Shown: positions 19,384 through 32,063 of the stretch, piece by piece
How positions within the stretch are numbered: the stretch's first letter is position 1
Layout of the letters: the number at the start of each line of letters is the position of its first letter
Assembly: GCA_010015655.1 (NCBI GenBank)
Contig: ML976677.1
Span: forward strand, 623,427 to 679,838
Length of the DNA: 56,412 nt
Reading direction: 5' to 3'
DNA from: Bimuria novae-zelandiae CBS 107.79
Lineage: Eukaryota; Ascomycota; Dothideomycetes; Pleosporales; Didymosphaeriaceae
Made by a program: the position numbers and the translations under genes
The notes under the pieces: model-generated
What the model was told of the DNA's origin: nothing
Seen by the model: the letters and a program-made list of their open reading frames with translations, nothing else
The model's database searches: none

Positions 19384-20884
19384 TTGCGATCATTTGGAGC
19401 TACTCACTTTCGGGCGTTGACCTTGACATTTTGCGCGCGGTATGTGTTCGTGGATGGTAAGAGGAGAGAGCGATCGATTGAGCAGGAGGAGTACTCATCG
19501 CGAGCGAAGATCTTTTTTCTCGCTACCAGGATTGCTGAACTGAATTCATTGGAAGCTCCGCTGGGTGGGGGCCGTACCGGAGAGGCAGCTGACATTGCTT
19601 CATCACCCCTTATCGTCTCCACGCTCACTTCAAGCACCATGATCGCTTTCGCGATGCAGAATTTCGCCGCCATACTGTTCATGATTGCCGGCGAAGTTCC
19701 TGATGAGTACTCAGTTACTTGTTTCCTGCTGACTCGTCAACGTTCCGATTCCATAGTCAAACCTGGAATCACCAGCCCACACGTTCACATTGTTGTCGGA
19801 GGCTCCGCTTTCAATCGCACGATGTCGCCGGACCTGGCAAAAAATGCCAAAGCAACCTGCTGCAACAAGGAAGTCGACAGGAGTAACTACTGGAAGCTTC
19901 AGCTCTACAGGACTACTGAGGACGGGAAGTTCATGGCAGTTCCATTTCAGCAAACGATATGTGATTTTTTCGCCGCCGTAGTATCGCATGCCTAATAATG
20001 GTTCCAAAGTAAGTGTACTACATGAATAGAGCATGCGATTACGCTAAAGGGCAGGCCACTTGCGACGTGGATGAGCATCATGTTCCAAGGATTGTTCCTC
20101 TTGCTCCTCCTCCGGGGCTTCGTATGGTAACCGGTGACCTTAACCGTCGGTATGTCTCATCATACTGCCCTAGAAATGAATTCGTTCTGACAAGTCTTGC
20201 CAGGACTTTCGATAAAGACAACGCCGAGCACAGAGCTATCTCGCATCACTGTGTGGACACAGAAAGCGCAGCCCGAGTTTCCGCCTAGGAAGTGCAACAC
20301 ACTGCGCGCGCAAACCATGTTTCATTCGTGCTAGGACGGCAAGTATCTTGACATTGACGACCACAAGAGCCACGTGAGGACCTCGTTGTCCTGAATCAAT
20401 GCATAGCTACATTCACTGACGGGAAATTGCACAGATGACGTATCCGTTCCAAGCTTACAACGTAGGTCGCTGCCCGAAGTCGCAGGCTATCTTCATCATC
20501 TTCCTCGAGTTCCTATACGACGTATCCGGAGCCGAACCCGGTACCCTTGTCTGGTCGCATGGCGACAAGGAGGGCTATGGGCTCCACTCGGACTTCATGA
20601 ATGGCTGGACCGACCAAGACATACTCCAGCGCGCCTTTCACACTTGTACCACCCCCGGTAAGGGAATGGACTCGCCCGATTGCTCTATTGGTCCTGTCGT
20701 AGGTGCCAAAACCCCGAAATTGGATTTTGCGGTAGCTAGGAATGCTGAGGTGAAAGAAGAATGGGGAAACAAGGTTATCATCAGCAAGTTGCCGGGTGAC
20801 AATCCGATCACGCTGAGTTCAAGATTGTTGAGCTGGTTAGCTTCCTGGGGGCTTGAGAGGTATCTCTGGACGGGAGATGAGTGA
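19384..20884 (+). pseudogene. Decayed DUF1996-family secreted protein gene
   Basis: Blocks typical of fungal DUF1996 proteins appear in order but in different frames. SPHVHIVVGGSAFNRTM is near 19770-19820, RSNYWKLQLYRTTEDGKFMAVP near 19880-19940, VYYMNR near 20010, PPPGLRMVTGDLNRR near 20110-20150, HRAISHHC near 20235, RAQTMFHSC then DGKYLDIDDHKSH near 20305-20373, and YPFQAYNVGRCPKS to FLEFLYDV near 20440-20525. YGLHSDFMNGWTDQDILQRA follows. A clean intron fits 20374-20434 (GTGAGG...CACAG). The TAG at 20332 replaces the Trp expected in CWDGK, a G-to-A change that cannot be spliced away without losing the block. A further frame change lies near 20000. The start is not resolved. DUF1996 proteins are usually secreted and of unknown activity. 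Confidence 0.75.
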
Positions 20885-21267
20885 GCTATATGTTTGGTGG
20901 GGTTGCCGCTGTATATAGTCAGGCTGGACTGCGATTGCGGGAGTCTTCAAGTGGGTCTCTGAGGCCAAATTAGGCTAAGTAGTCCTCAAGCACAGACTCT
21001 GGTGACCTCCCACATGTAAGAGCAAACGCTACTTCACTCGCAAAACGCCACTATAAGAGCCGCACGTGCGCGGTTACAATACTAACCCCAGTTACATAAA
21101 GTCCGCACTACTCCCACTTCAATTTCTGCAAACTCTTCCTCTGCCACGATTTACGACTGCCAAGACTTTTACGCATTCTTACGAACGCTCACCAACTCGA
21201 AGATCAATCTCCTTTTTGCAAACAGCATCATCAAGTCACACTTTCACTTCCACATACACCTCTCAAT
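20885..21267. other. Gene-free stretch
   Basis: No supported gene. A 69-codon ORF at 21066 has no recognisable character. Confidence 0.4.
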
Positions 21268-21545
21268 ATATCTAATTCCACGAACACTCCTAGCACCAAC
21301 ACCTACGACGACTACGACAACTACGACAACCACGACGACTCCGAATTCGACGACGACGTCGAGCTCATCGTTGTAGAGGCAGAGCTCGAGGCCGCTGAAG
21401 TTAATCTCGCCCATAAGAAGGAGCTGGCCATTGCCGCCAAGAAGAGATACGCCGAGGCGATGGCCGCCGTGAAGATGGCCGCCGAGAAGTCAGATGACAC
21501 AGTACATAGAGATCAAGCATTGATTTTCTCACGTCCTACCGAGCT
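21268..21545 (+). other. Acidic, helical coding-like fragment without a start codon
   Basis: A frame open from 21268 starts ISNSTNTPSTN, in which ATA sits where an ATG would make a normal start. It continues with an Asp/Tyr-rich run (YDDYDNYDNHDDSEFDDD), then a charged Ala/Glu/Lys helix (ELEAAEVNLAHKKELAIAA, then KKRYAEAMAAVK). The frame stays open to 21858, across the 3' end of the PKS on the other strand, but the coding-like composition fades by about 21545. It could be a decayed small gene. I do not recognise a family. Confidence 0.35.
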
Positions 21546-21563
21546 ATCTGTTCGACAAGGTGA

Positions 21564-24500
21564 CTATTCATACTGCTTCTTTACCGTGCTTTGCTCCACC
21601 ACAAGCGTAGCAACGGCCCTGACATCCACCGCACTCATAATCTTCAGCACCGTGACAATAGACTCGAATTCCTTTCCAAACCAGTTCCGCAATTCTACCG
21701 CGACCAATGAATCGACGCCGTACTGGTGTAATGGCTTCGAAGGATCGAGATCCTCAGGTGCGACCGACAAAGCGCGAGATAGCTTCGACGTCAAAGCCGC
21801 CAGCACGACCGAGGACGCCTCATCTGCGGAGGTCGCAGCTCGGAAAGCTTTCGCGTAGTTGATCCCGTTTGCATTGTCGGCTCTTGCTGTCGCGTCGGAG
21901 GAATGAGCGCCCAAGCGGGCAAGAGGCGCATACATCCGTTGGTTTAAAAGCGTCGGAAGCTCGATGCCATTGTCAATGTACACTTGCGGTGTTGACATGC
22001 CGACCAGGGCCTGCGCAGCCATCTCAGAGCCTGTTGCGGGCGGATCAGGGCCCAAGTAAATGTCCAATACCGCGTGAAATTCGTTCTCTTGCACGACGCG
22101 GATGACATCTTCGTCGTGGCCCATCAAGCCCATGTACTCTGTGTTCTCGGCGATGATGCCCACGCTCGCCATAGCACCGATGTCGAGAGACGTGCCTTTC
22201 TCGCCTTGCGAGACACGGTGGTAGGCAAGGGCGTCTTGGTACGTGTTGCCGGCCGCGTAGTTGGCTTGTCCGAGATTGCCTACGATGCCACAGAGGGATG
22301 AGAGGAAGAGGAAGAAGTCCATGCCTTTCGGAAGTAGCTTGTGCAAGTTCCACGAAGCGGTTGTCTTGGATTCTGTCGCGGCAACCCAGTCTGCATATGA
22401 CATCTTCTCGAACAGCGCGTCCTGTGCGGCGTTAGCTTGAAAGCCAAAGTTCACATAGAATGTATACTGACCCTCAATACCATTGTACCCTGGAGACAGC
22501 CCTTTATTGGCGGCATCTTCGCTTCAAGTTCTTGTAGAACAGAGCGCAAGCTGTCTTCCAATGACACATCACAGCGAGGTGCCTCGACGGTAGCGCCTGC
22601 TTTTCGCAAGTCTGCCAAGAGTTCTTGTGATGCCTTCGCCACGGGACCGGAACGCGAGAGGAGTATCAGGTGTTTTGCTCCTCTCGCAACCATCCACCTC
22701 GCAGCACTGCGTCCTAGACCACCGAGCCCGCCAGCGATTACGTACGTCGCGTTCTCAGGGAAGGTCCAATGAGACGATTCGATTCGATAGGTCTAGACAG
22801 TTATGAGTAAGTGCTTTCAGCCAACTACAGATTCAGCTCTTACCTTGACTACGTCCGATGGGTCTACGGTCAGTACAATCTTGCCGACACTACCACCGCT
22901 CTGTAAATGTCGGAATGCATCCGTGATTTCAGAGACACTGTAAGTTCGGAGCGGAGAAGGAAGCTTGAGGTCCCCGCGGGTAAGCATGTCGGTGACAGCG
23001 TTAAGCATCCTGGCCAATTGCACGGGTCGATGATCCAAGATGTAGTCAAGTGCGATGGAGCTGAAGGATACGTTGTTCTTGAAGTTCATCATTGGCAGGT
23101 TAGAGTTCCCATTAATGTCAGCCCGTCCTAGCTCGAGGAATCGTCCGTGCGGCGCCATCAACTCCCATGATGCGATCAAGCTGTCACCTGCCAGCGAATT
23201 GACGAGCACGTCGACACCCCTCCCATTTGTAGCTTGGCGGACCGCTTCAGCAAATGAGGTGTTCCTGCTGTAAAAGATGTGATCAGCAGGTATGCCGTAT
23301 CTCGACATTAGGAAATCCTTCTTGGCCTGGGAACTGGTAGTTGCATAGACTTCAGCGCCGGCCAACTGAGCGAGTTGAATGCAGAATTGCCCAGTCCCAC
23401 CTGCACCAGCGTGGACCAGAATGGTTTCTCCCTTTTCAATACGAGCAACATCGACTAGTGAATAGTAAGCCGTGACTGCGATGGTTGGGAATGAAGCCGC
23501 CTCCTCGAAAGACATGCATTCGGGGATCTCGACAACGACCTGGCTATTGCATCGCACCGTGCTCCTTGCGCAACCGATTTTGGGAATGATGACTCGGTCG
23601 CCTGGCTGCAAAGATGACTTGGAACCTGCTTCACGTACTATACCAGTGCACTCCACGCCGAGCCTATCAGTATCCATAGCCCCTAGAGCAGTAAGGATAT
23701 CCCGGAAGTTAACACCGATGGCACGAACGTCGACCAGAACCTCTTCAGGAGCGAGAGCGGCTACATTCTCCGCCAGAGGATCCGCAACAAAGCAAAGCGA
23801 ATCTAACAAGCCAGGACTATGCACTGTGAGTGCTAGCGGACCAGCGGAGTCCCAACGTTCCTCTCTGAGTTGTTGCGTTGTCCTTGAGAAGATTTTGTTG
23901 TCCATTTCATCCTCGTCAAACACCCTCTGGAGCTGCAGGGTGTTATCGCGCTCGACATATTCCTGCTCGCACTGCTCAATTGACCAGCGTCCATCTTCGA
24001 GCTCGTGCAGGATTTTTTTGATCTTTTCCGCATTCGAATCGTCGGCAGCGGGATCTTGAAGAGCCAAGGTGACAAATGCGCGGTTGGGGTTCTCGCTCCT
24101 CAGAACCCGCACGAGGCCATTGATCATTTGATAGTCAGAAAACTGGTCTGTTCCCTGCCCAGTTTGGTGGACCCACAAGACCGGCCTTCCACAGGATGCT
24201 ATCAAATTGATGGCCTCGTAGTGTGCTTCGCTAATATTGCGTAGCAAAGGAGTGTCCATTTCAGCAAGGACGATGATTCTTTGACCAGTTAAGTCTTGCG
24301 GAGAACGAATATCATCAAGGCTGATCGTTTTCATCTTCCCGATGCCTTGAGAGGCATCTAGAGCTGCTGCCAGTTTCTCTGAGGCGTTGGAAGCTGGATT
24401 AACCACGAGCATCGTGTCTTCAACAGACATTGTCGACTCTTCTTCCTCAACCGCTGTGGCAAAGATGAAGCCGAACTCGTGGCAAAACTCATCTTCATGG

Positions 24501-27500
24501 TCTCTCACCACAGCGTCGACAGAAAACCCGGTTCCGGAGAGCAGTGACTTCCACTGATCAGTCGTGATGTTCGGACCCCATCTTCGATCGCCATCAGCTC
24601 TGAAGTCGGTACTCGCCCACCATCCCGGCAGTGTGCCGAAAACGGATGCAACGCGAATACATTCAGGTCGAAGAACTTCGAACAGGATAAGTTTTCCTCC
24701 CGGCTTCAGGACGGTCCTGAGGCGGGCAAGTGTGGCGGTAAGATTGCTGGTGGCATGGATCACGCTCGCGGCGACGATTAGGTCGTAGCTCGACGCCTCG
24801 AGCCCCTGAGCAAGTGGGTCCGCCTCAAGGTCGAAAATGCGGAAATCAAACCTCTCGACCGGTGCTGTGAGGGCCAGCTTCTCATTCGCCTTTTCAAAGA
24901 AACCTGTGGAGACGTCGGTGAAGTCGTATCGGCTGAAAAGGGGACTGCCATTGGACAGCAATGGCGCAAGCACGTATGACGTCATCGACCCGGTTCCCGC
25001 GCCCACCTCAAGAATCTTCAGCGACGGGTTCTTGAAGGAGAAGGCTTCTAAAAATTTGCGAATTTTGGCGTCGACGGACACGCTGCGCATCAGGTCTGCA
25101 TAGAAGGTTTCCGCCAGCGGGTTGGTGAAGAGCAGCTCCAATGGATCTGTCGTCCCACGAACGATGGAGTATAACTGGCGTCCAAAGGTCATGTAAACCT
25201 TTCCTCGGTCATTCGCATCTTCGATCCTGTTGAAAAGAGCCTCCCTACTGGCCTCCTTATTCATCATCTCGCCGCTCTGCTCCGGGAACTGTTTAGCCTG
25301 AAGCTGCATCCAGTCCACGTACTTCTGCATGTGAGGCTGCAGCGTACCAAGATCTTCTCCCTTCAGTTGGTCCAGCGTCGTACTGATGAACCACTGCAAA
25401 GCCGATTGTAGGTCAAGATCGAACGCGGATTCGGCAGCATCATGGGTCGCGACCGGTTCGATGAACTGCTGGAATTGAGCCTTGTCCATCAAGCTAATAT
25501 CCGGCATCGTCCTCATGCTAAAGAACAGGGGGAGGAAACGACTTTGGCTCGAGTCAGGGCCGTGTCTGGTGATCGTGGAGAACTCCAGCGTGCCTAACGC
25601 AAAGATTGGTTCATCAGCATCATTCAACATGACTGCAGTGCCCTCCACGACCTTGAAGTCTCGTTTCCAGGACCGTGCTACACCATGCATTGCATGGACC
25701 CGATTATCACGAAGCCCAACATTCGATACCCATGCATCCCGGATTCGCGTTGGTAGGGCCGTTGGAACCGTCTGAACACCACCGTTCGTGAGCGGTACCC
25801 ACATCAGATGCGCCAGAATGTCGAGCGTAGCCGGGTGAATAGGGAACTCATTGGGGTCGACTTCGAAGCCTTCATTGTGGCCCATCAAGATGTTGGCTTT
25901 GCAAGAGTCGAGTCCGTTCCACGCCGGTTGATGGATGCCTCTGAACATCGGTCCATATTGCAAACCCATCTTGTTATAAGTGCGGTAGACGGCTTTAGCG
26001 TCGATAGCTTTCTCGCAGGGAGATGCTAGCTCATGGTACCGGTCTTGAAGATATTTCTTGTAAGCCGCCATTTCAGATCCATCGTCTAGGCCACTGCGTG
26101 GGTGGTCCACCTCTACTTTCAAAACTACGCGGCATGCTTCCTGCACGGATTCTCCGTTGCGCACACTTATGCGGACCTCAGAAAATGACGAGCCATTGGC
26201 AGAAGGCATCCAAATTGGTCTATAGCTCGTTTCAATCTCAGCTTGGTCCTCTTCCGCAGAAGGAATCACGATCGGGCTTGAGAAGGTGGCCTCCTTGATG
26301 CGGTATCCGGTGATCGGCGCGTCGGCTTCGCTCATCTGATGAGCAGCCTCCAAAGCCAGGACAATCATGGCTGCTCCTGGAAACAGAATAGCGTTGTCTA
26401 CTTGGTGGTCTACTACCCAGGGATGAGTCTGAACGGACAGGTACTGCCTCCATTTGGGTTCCAGTGGGTTCCAATCGGCCACGGGAGCTCCTAGGAGAGG
26501 ACGAGGAAAATGACGCCGCTTTGCTATCCCAGAGCTCAACGTTGTTTCACGCCAGTACGACCTAGTATGGCTGAAACTGTATTGTGGAAGATCAGTTAGT
26601 GTTCGAAGTCGCTTCTTCGGATCCAAGTGGTTCGCCCTGGCGAGGTCAACTTTATAGCCCAAGCAGAAGACTTGCCCAACCAGCCGAAGGAGATGCGTCG
26701 CTGCAGCCTCATTACGAGACAGTGCTGTCCAGTACCGTAACTGGCGTTTGTTGTGGCTAAGCGTTTCCTCAATTGGCCGCTTGAGAGCCGAATGAGGCCC
26801 GATCTCCACGACATCGGTGCATACTATTTGTGCTTTTTGGCCTAGCTTGCGCGCACCTTTTGGGCGTGCCGTCAATTGCAACAATGCGTCCGAGAACCGA
26901 ACTGGGCTAACCAGGTTACGTACCCAGTACTGGGGATCTGAGAAACAGTTGATATCCTTCACAAGCTCCCCAGTCACAGTGGACGCAATGCGCACCATAT
27001 CAGGAACACCGGATGGTTGGGTGATGCCCTCGATTGCCGCTGCATAATCGGTCGCTACGCTCTTCATGACTTGTGAGTGATATGCCACGCCTGTGCTGAG
27101 CTCTCGACTGAAGATTCCGGTGTCTTCTAGGCGCGCGTGCAAGGCTTGGATTGCAGGCTTGGAGCCCGAAAGCGTGACATTGACCGGGCTGTTCACACAG
27201 GCGACGGATATCTCCGTCGACTTCAGATACGGAAGGACGTCTGTTTCCGAGAGCCCAACCGCGAGCATAGATCCGTTAGCCCCCGATTTGGCGACTTCAG
27301 CAGCAAATTTCCCTCGGAAGAAGGAAATCTTGCATGCAGAGTCGAGATCAATACCACCAGCTGCATAAGCTGCTGCTATCTCTCCCGAGGAATGGCCTAG
27401 AACTGCTGCCGGTACACTATCGAATGTTCGCAGAAGGTCGACGAGCGCGACTTGTAACGCCGTACATAAAGGTTGGCTGTGCTCGGGCTTGTGGATCCTG

Positions 27501-29991
27501 GTGTCATCTGCTTGGAGAACCTCAAATAGCGACCATTCGCAGCCTAGCCTGAGCAGACAATCATCGAACTTTTCGAGACTGTCTTTAAAAGCTGGGTACT
27601 GCAGCAACTCTAATCCCATCTGCTTGTACTGGGCTCCTTGACCAGTGAACGCGAAGATGGCGGCCGCTTCTCTCGCCGAGCGAATACGGTCTGAGAGATG
27701 CTTGTCGAGATCCACTGCGTCATCGACGCTATCCAAGACTGCGAACGATCTCCAACCAAAGGTGGTGCGGCGGCAGGAAAGCGTATAAGCAAGTTCCTGG
27801 AGGTACTGCTCGTTGACACCGGTTTTCAAGTGCTTTGAGAATTCAGTGTTCATTCGCTCCAATGCAGTCTCGTCACTGGCGCTCCATGTTAACAGATAAG
27901 GCGTTCGCGAGGGCTTCTTGATGCCGTTAGTATGAGCGCCATTGGTCAGATGCACTCCATTGGTGGTGCGGTCGTCCTCGGCCCCGTTGTGTATGCCGTT
28001 GGGTTTGTGGACGCCATTGACGCCATTGACTTCGTGGATCCCATTGATTGCCTTGGCTTGGATGGGTTCAGGGCGGCCGTTAAGACCCTGCTCGCCATTG
28101 GTTCCCTCGTCACTCTTGGTCGGTTGGCCATTGATCTGACCGATGCCGTTGGTTTTGGAATTGTCATCAGTCCCATTCACGCCGTTGCTATTTTTGATGC
28201 CAGCAGGTTGCGTCTTAGCAAGCTCGTAGGTACCATTGGTTTCGTTGACATCATTAAGTTCATGGAAGCCGTTGGTCTCCTTGACGCTATCGATGTCTTG
28301 CTTGGTCTCATGAAACCCATTGATTTCGGCCGAATCTTTTGAGACCCTCGAATGATGCGCTTCAATCCCTTGCGAGATGAGATATCCGACCGCATCATCG
28401 ACGACGACGTGCGTATTTGAACCGCCAAATCCGAAGGAGTTGACCGAAGCTCTCCTGATAGCTGCCTTTGGCCACGCCCTCGCTTCTTTAACAAACTATA
28501 TCGGATGTAAGTCTTCCACTTGCAACAGCTTATCCCTTAAAAACTCACCTCCAAGTTCCAGAGGTCCGGCCGTAACTTTGCATTTAGCTTTTCGAGGTGC
28601 GCTATCGGAGGGATAATGCCTTTCTCCAGCACCATTACCGTCTTGATCAAGGCAGCAATGCCGCTTGCGCCCTCCGTGTGGCCAAAGTTCGCTTTCATGG
28701 CTCCTCTGGGAACCTAGTTAGACAGTGCTTGCGCCTCTTGAAGTTTCGAACGTACACGTAAAGTGGATTATCTGGCGTCCGATGCTTGCTGAACACGCTT
28801 GCTATCGCATGTGCCTCTATGGGGTCTCCAATAGGGGTACCGGTACCTATGACGAACACAATGAGTACTCTTGAAGACTACAGGCAGCATTCATATTCAC
28901 TTACCATGGGCTTCAAAGTACCGTGTGAGCGAAAAGTCAAGGTTAGCCTTTTCGTACGCGTAACGGATGAGCTCTTCCTGGCGTTCGCTGCTCGGTTGGG
29001 TTATGCCTGGGGTGCGGCCGTCTGAATTGGAAGCTGTTGATCTTATCACAGCTCTTATTGTGTCATTGTCCCTCACAGCGTCGGACAGTCTCTTTAGCAT
29101 CACCACTCCAATGCCCTCCCCTCGCGCAAAGCCATTGGCTCGCTCATCAAAGCTGTGACACTGCGCGTCTGGAGAAAGGATTCCCATTTTGCTCATACCG
29201 ATTGAGCTTTCGACACCCAAGAGCAAATTCACACCACCGACCAATGCCTGCGAACATTTCAACACTATTGTTCACATTTTGAGCGAAACGCTTACCATGG
29301 AAGTATCTCCGCCTCTTATGGCTTGGCAAGCAATGTCAACAGCCATGAGACTACTTGAGCATGCTGTGTCGACATTCAGGCTAGGCCCTTTCAGATCGAA
29401 CATCCAGCTAATGCGATTCGCAAGCATGCTCTGGGAGACTCCGAGCGCGCTGTACTTTGGAGTCAAATCGATGTCCCTTGCCAAGATCGTCTTGTAGTCA
29501 TCATTCATACATCCAGTGTAGACACCGGTACTGGATCCACGAATGGAATCCAACGTGAGGCCAGCTATGATTCAATAAGCCCACATTCTCTCAGAGATGC
29601 TGATCTCCCGTTCATACCATTCTCTATAGCTTGGTAAGCAGTCTCCAGTAGAAGACACTGTTGTGGGTCCAAAGCTGATGCTTCATTGTTGCTGATGGAA
29701 AAGAATGGCGCATCGAAGAGTGTTGGGTCTTCCGAAAGAAGATTGGCTCCTCGGCTGGAGATCTGACAGTAATTGCAATTAGCACAAGGATGGGGGAGAA
29801 GACGGTGTACTCGAACCTACCGCGCTCTTAGATGGATTCCTGTCGTCGTAAAATGCTTCAATGTTAACCCGATTTTGCGGCCACTCAGTTTTGGTGCACC
29901 GCTTTTCCATCATCACATCCCAGAAGCTTTTCTCCGAGACCGCATCTCCGGAAAATCGCAACGCGAGACCTATCACTGCGACCGGTTCCAT
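21564..29991 (-). CDS. Highly reducing type I polyketide synthase (KS-AT-DH-cMT-ER-KR-ACP)
   Basis: Nine exons: 29991-29821, 29762-29618, 29564-29296, 29247-28905, 28846-28756, 28705-28549, 28495-22844, 22792-22472 and 22421-21564. They sum to 8007 bases, 2668 residues. KS: DTACSSS active site, [22 protein letters not shown]. An Asn-Gly-rich linker covers residues 427-587. AT: GQGAQ, then GHSSGE with Ser near 761. [12 protein letters not shown] with His near 1083, and HPATLD with Asp near 1284. c[12 protein letters not shown] near 1554. ER: residues about 1957-2284 with the HAGAGGTGQ nucleotide site. [18 protein letters not shown], then SSLCGIVG and [29 protein letters not shown]. No thioesterase or reductase follows, so release must come from elsewhere, plausibly the FSH hydrolase at 34350-35232. 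All catalytic motifs look intact. The expected product is a reduced, C-methylated polyketide; its identity cannot be read from the sequence. Confidence 0.95.
27914..28340 (-). repeat. Asn-Gly-rich low-complexity linker in the PKS
   Basis: Between the end of the KS (about residue 426) and the KS-AT adaptor and AT (from about 588) the protein carries 17 Asn-Gly dipeptides in variants such as [16 protein letters not shown] and INGFHE. The DNA is an irregular minisatellite of ATTG/CCATT-type units seen on the plus strand. The frame is kept throughout. Confidence 0.85.
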
Positions 29992-30783
29992 CTTGTGCAG
30001 GCCTGGTTCCCGAGAATTTCGAAGAAAAATTTAGACTGCACAGGTCCGCTATACAGCAAGTCGAAGACTTTTGAGTACCACTATTTTTAACCCTGTACAG
30101 CTTTCACATCACTTTGCAGCATTACCAAAAATGGACTCCGAGGCTACAAGCCGACTACCCTTGACGCGCGGAAGTGAAGCTCCCTCAGATTGGTGGAACA
30201 GACTGGTTATAAACTGTGCCTCACTGCTAACGGGATGAGCGCGCTCTGTTACACGGGGCCTCAGCTCACGCACACCGCAACGGCGGTAACGGTGCATCGC
30301 TGACAAGCGTCCGTCGATTCGGGCTATAGGCGAACAGGAAGGCAATATGTTCAGCTACCGGATCATGAGGTTAGCCACGAGCTTTGCCGTACATATTGAG
30401 ACTCTGTCCCACAAAGCCGCGTTGACTAGGGTGACTGATTGGGTAAGGGTGTTGAACATGGCCGCGTGGTAGGCTAAAACGGCCAGTGGGTCCTCCATGC
30501 ACGCACTGTAGGCAATATATTCCCCTGTCATCGCGTATGTAGCCAGTGCATCCGGAATTTTAGATCTCATGCGACGGGATAAATTCTTGGAGGACCCGGT
30601 GGCTGCGGCACGACTCACAGATCGACTACTCATATCTGGCAGCTCAGGTTGTCGTTACATATGCACGTAATTTTTCATTCGTTACTAATGTCGTGTATCG
30701 GGCCCAAGACGCGCGGACTAGTGCTGCGTCATCCTTCAGGCTCCCCTGTGCAACGTCTCTGCTCCATTGCCCCAATGCGGAGT
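29992..30783. promoter_or_regulatory. PKS upstream region and 3' flank of the rhodopsin-like gene
   Basis: About 790 bp separate the PKS start from the stop of the next minus-strand gene. The minus strand holds a 92-codon ORF (30355-30633) and a 78-codon ORF (30109-30345). Neither resembles a known family, although the first has hydrophobic stretches and could be a remnant. A GC-rich patch with repeated CGG/CGGT (CAACGGCGGTAACGGTG, near 30277-30293) lies about 285 bp upstream of the PKS start and could bind a Zn2Cys6 regulator. This is inference. Confidence 0.4.
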
Positions 30784-32063
30784 TCAGCTCCTCGGACCGG
30801 GACCAGGATGGTCAACAGTAACCATCCCAAGATCTGACCGCCTTACCAGCTCCTCAAACTCAACATCTGTGACGATTGGATTTTTCTTTTGTCGAGATCC
30901 GTCGCTGCTTCCCAGGCGCTCGCTGCTGTATTTTGCGGACCCGCGGTCGCGTCGAAGCAAGGATCGCAACCCTGACCCCAAGGTGGAGAAAATCGGCTGA
31001 TGTCGGAAAAAGCGAGGAAACACCGGCATGCATGCAACCAAGAATCCACAACCTATTTCAACCTCGACCCAGAGGCCCATCAAAGTCGCGGCCCAGGTGA
31101 AATCTTTGTTGTGCAACAGCCCGATACTAAAGTACATCCGCACCGTTGCGGCGGCGCAGGCCAATAACCCAACCAGGAAAACTGATCCTACAGCCCACTT
31201 CTTCGATGTTGACATGTTCAGGCGCCAGATGATCAGCTGTGGAATGATCACTAGGATGAAATCCGAACCAGCGTTGACCGCAGCGGCTGCGATGTTAACA
31301 GCCTTGCTGTTCATGCAATGGCCGGTCGTGATCGTTGGGTCCCAGATCTTCGCCCGTGGATTGCACATGAATATCTCCACGAAGGTGCAGATAACGTAGA
31401 AGAGGACGTGCGACCAGAGCAGGAAGTGGAATACCCAGAACGCAGCTGTGTGGACACCATCGGGGACTAGAACATGAAGACATTGAATGAGGATGGCGAC
31501 CTTGATCGCGAGAATCACGATGCCGTAGATCGTGTTTCCCATTTGCATGTACTATCGCACCCATCAACAGAGTCTCGTAGAGCTTGGGTGAGGTAACTGA
31601 CATATAGGAACGGGATCAAATCCCGTACTATTATGTTCCATTGGTGCTCTCCCACCCCATTCATATCGACCATGATGTAGTTAACCGCCTGGTAGCCCGC
31701 GCCATAGATAAGCTGTATAGAAGGATAAGTCAGTGTTCAAGTGCTGAGAACGAGCAAGGACGTGACGTACGTAACCGACGATGAGAACATCTCCATATCT
31801 TGTCAGCCGTGCTTGAAGTCTTGCGCATTGAATTGGTGTTGCTTACAGTCGTCCAAGGCCAGTCGCTTAACCACTACCAGTTTGGTGTACAGCCGAATCC
31901 CAACGGCAAGTGTCGTCAGAAGGAACACGCTGATAACCACCCCCAACGCTTTCGACTGAATCGAGGGTGGATTGATGAAGTTCGCAACCTCGCCATGGGG
32001 AGCCACCATAGCGGGTCTGCTCAGAAAGAGCTCTCGCAGCTGTTCCGGTGTAGGCGTCACCAT
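30784..32063 (-). CDS. Fung_rhodopsin-type integral membrane protein
   Basis: Seven-helix membrane protein of the fungal rhodopsin-like (Fung_rhodopsin / PTH11-like) family. Exons: 32063-31847, 31790-31771, 31712-31602 and 31551-30784, 1116 bases, 371 residues. The family signature LALDDY spans the first splice junction, completed by using the AG at 31791-31792. It is followed by GEHQW, the helix with LAIKVAILIQ, and the FMCNPRAKIWDP loop (the F.C.P...WD family motif). Next come GHCMNSKAVNIAAAAVNAGSDFI and ITPQL-like IIPQLIIWRL, then RMYFSIGL and the last helix VEIGCGFLVACMPVF. The C-terminal tail is cytosolic, basic and serine-rich. The gene lies between the PKS and the MFS gene and diverges from the latter. 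These proteins lack CFEM when short, as here. The role in the cluster is unknown; sensing or transport support is possible. Confidence 0.85.

Noticed and set aside
27932..28342. 136-codon hydrophobic plus-strand ORF
   Set aside because: It is the antisense of the Asn-Gly repeat in the PKS; its apparent Ile/Val/Asp periodicity reflects the repeat.
31790..31798. Exon 2 of the first rhodopsin-like gene starting at the AG before 31798
   Set aside because: That acceptor breaks the frame. The next AG, eight bases on, gives LALDDYVLIVGY and a whole-codon gene.
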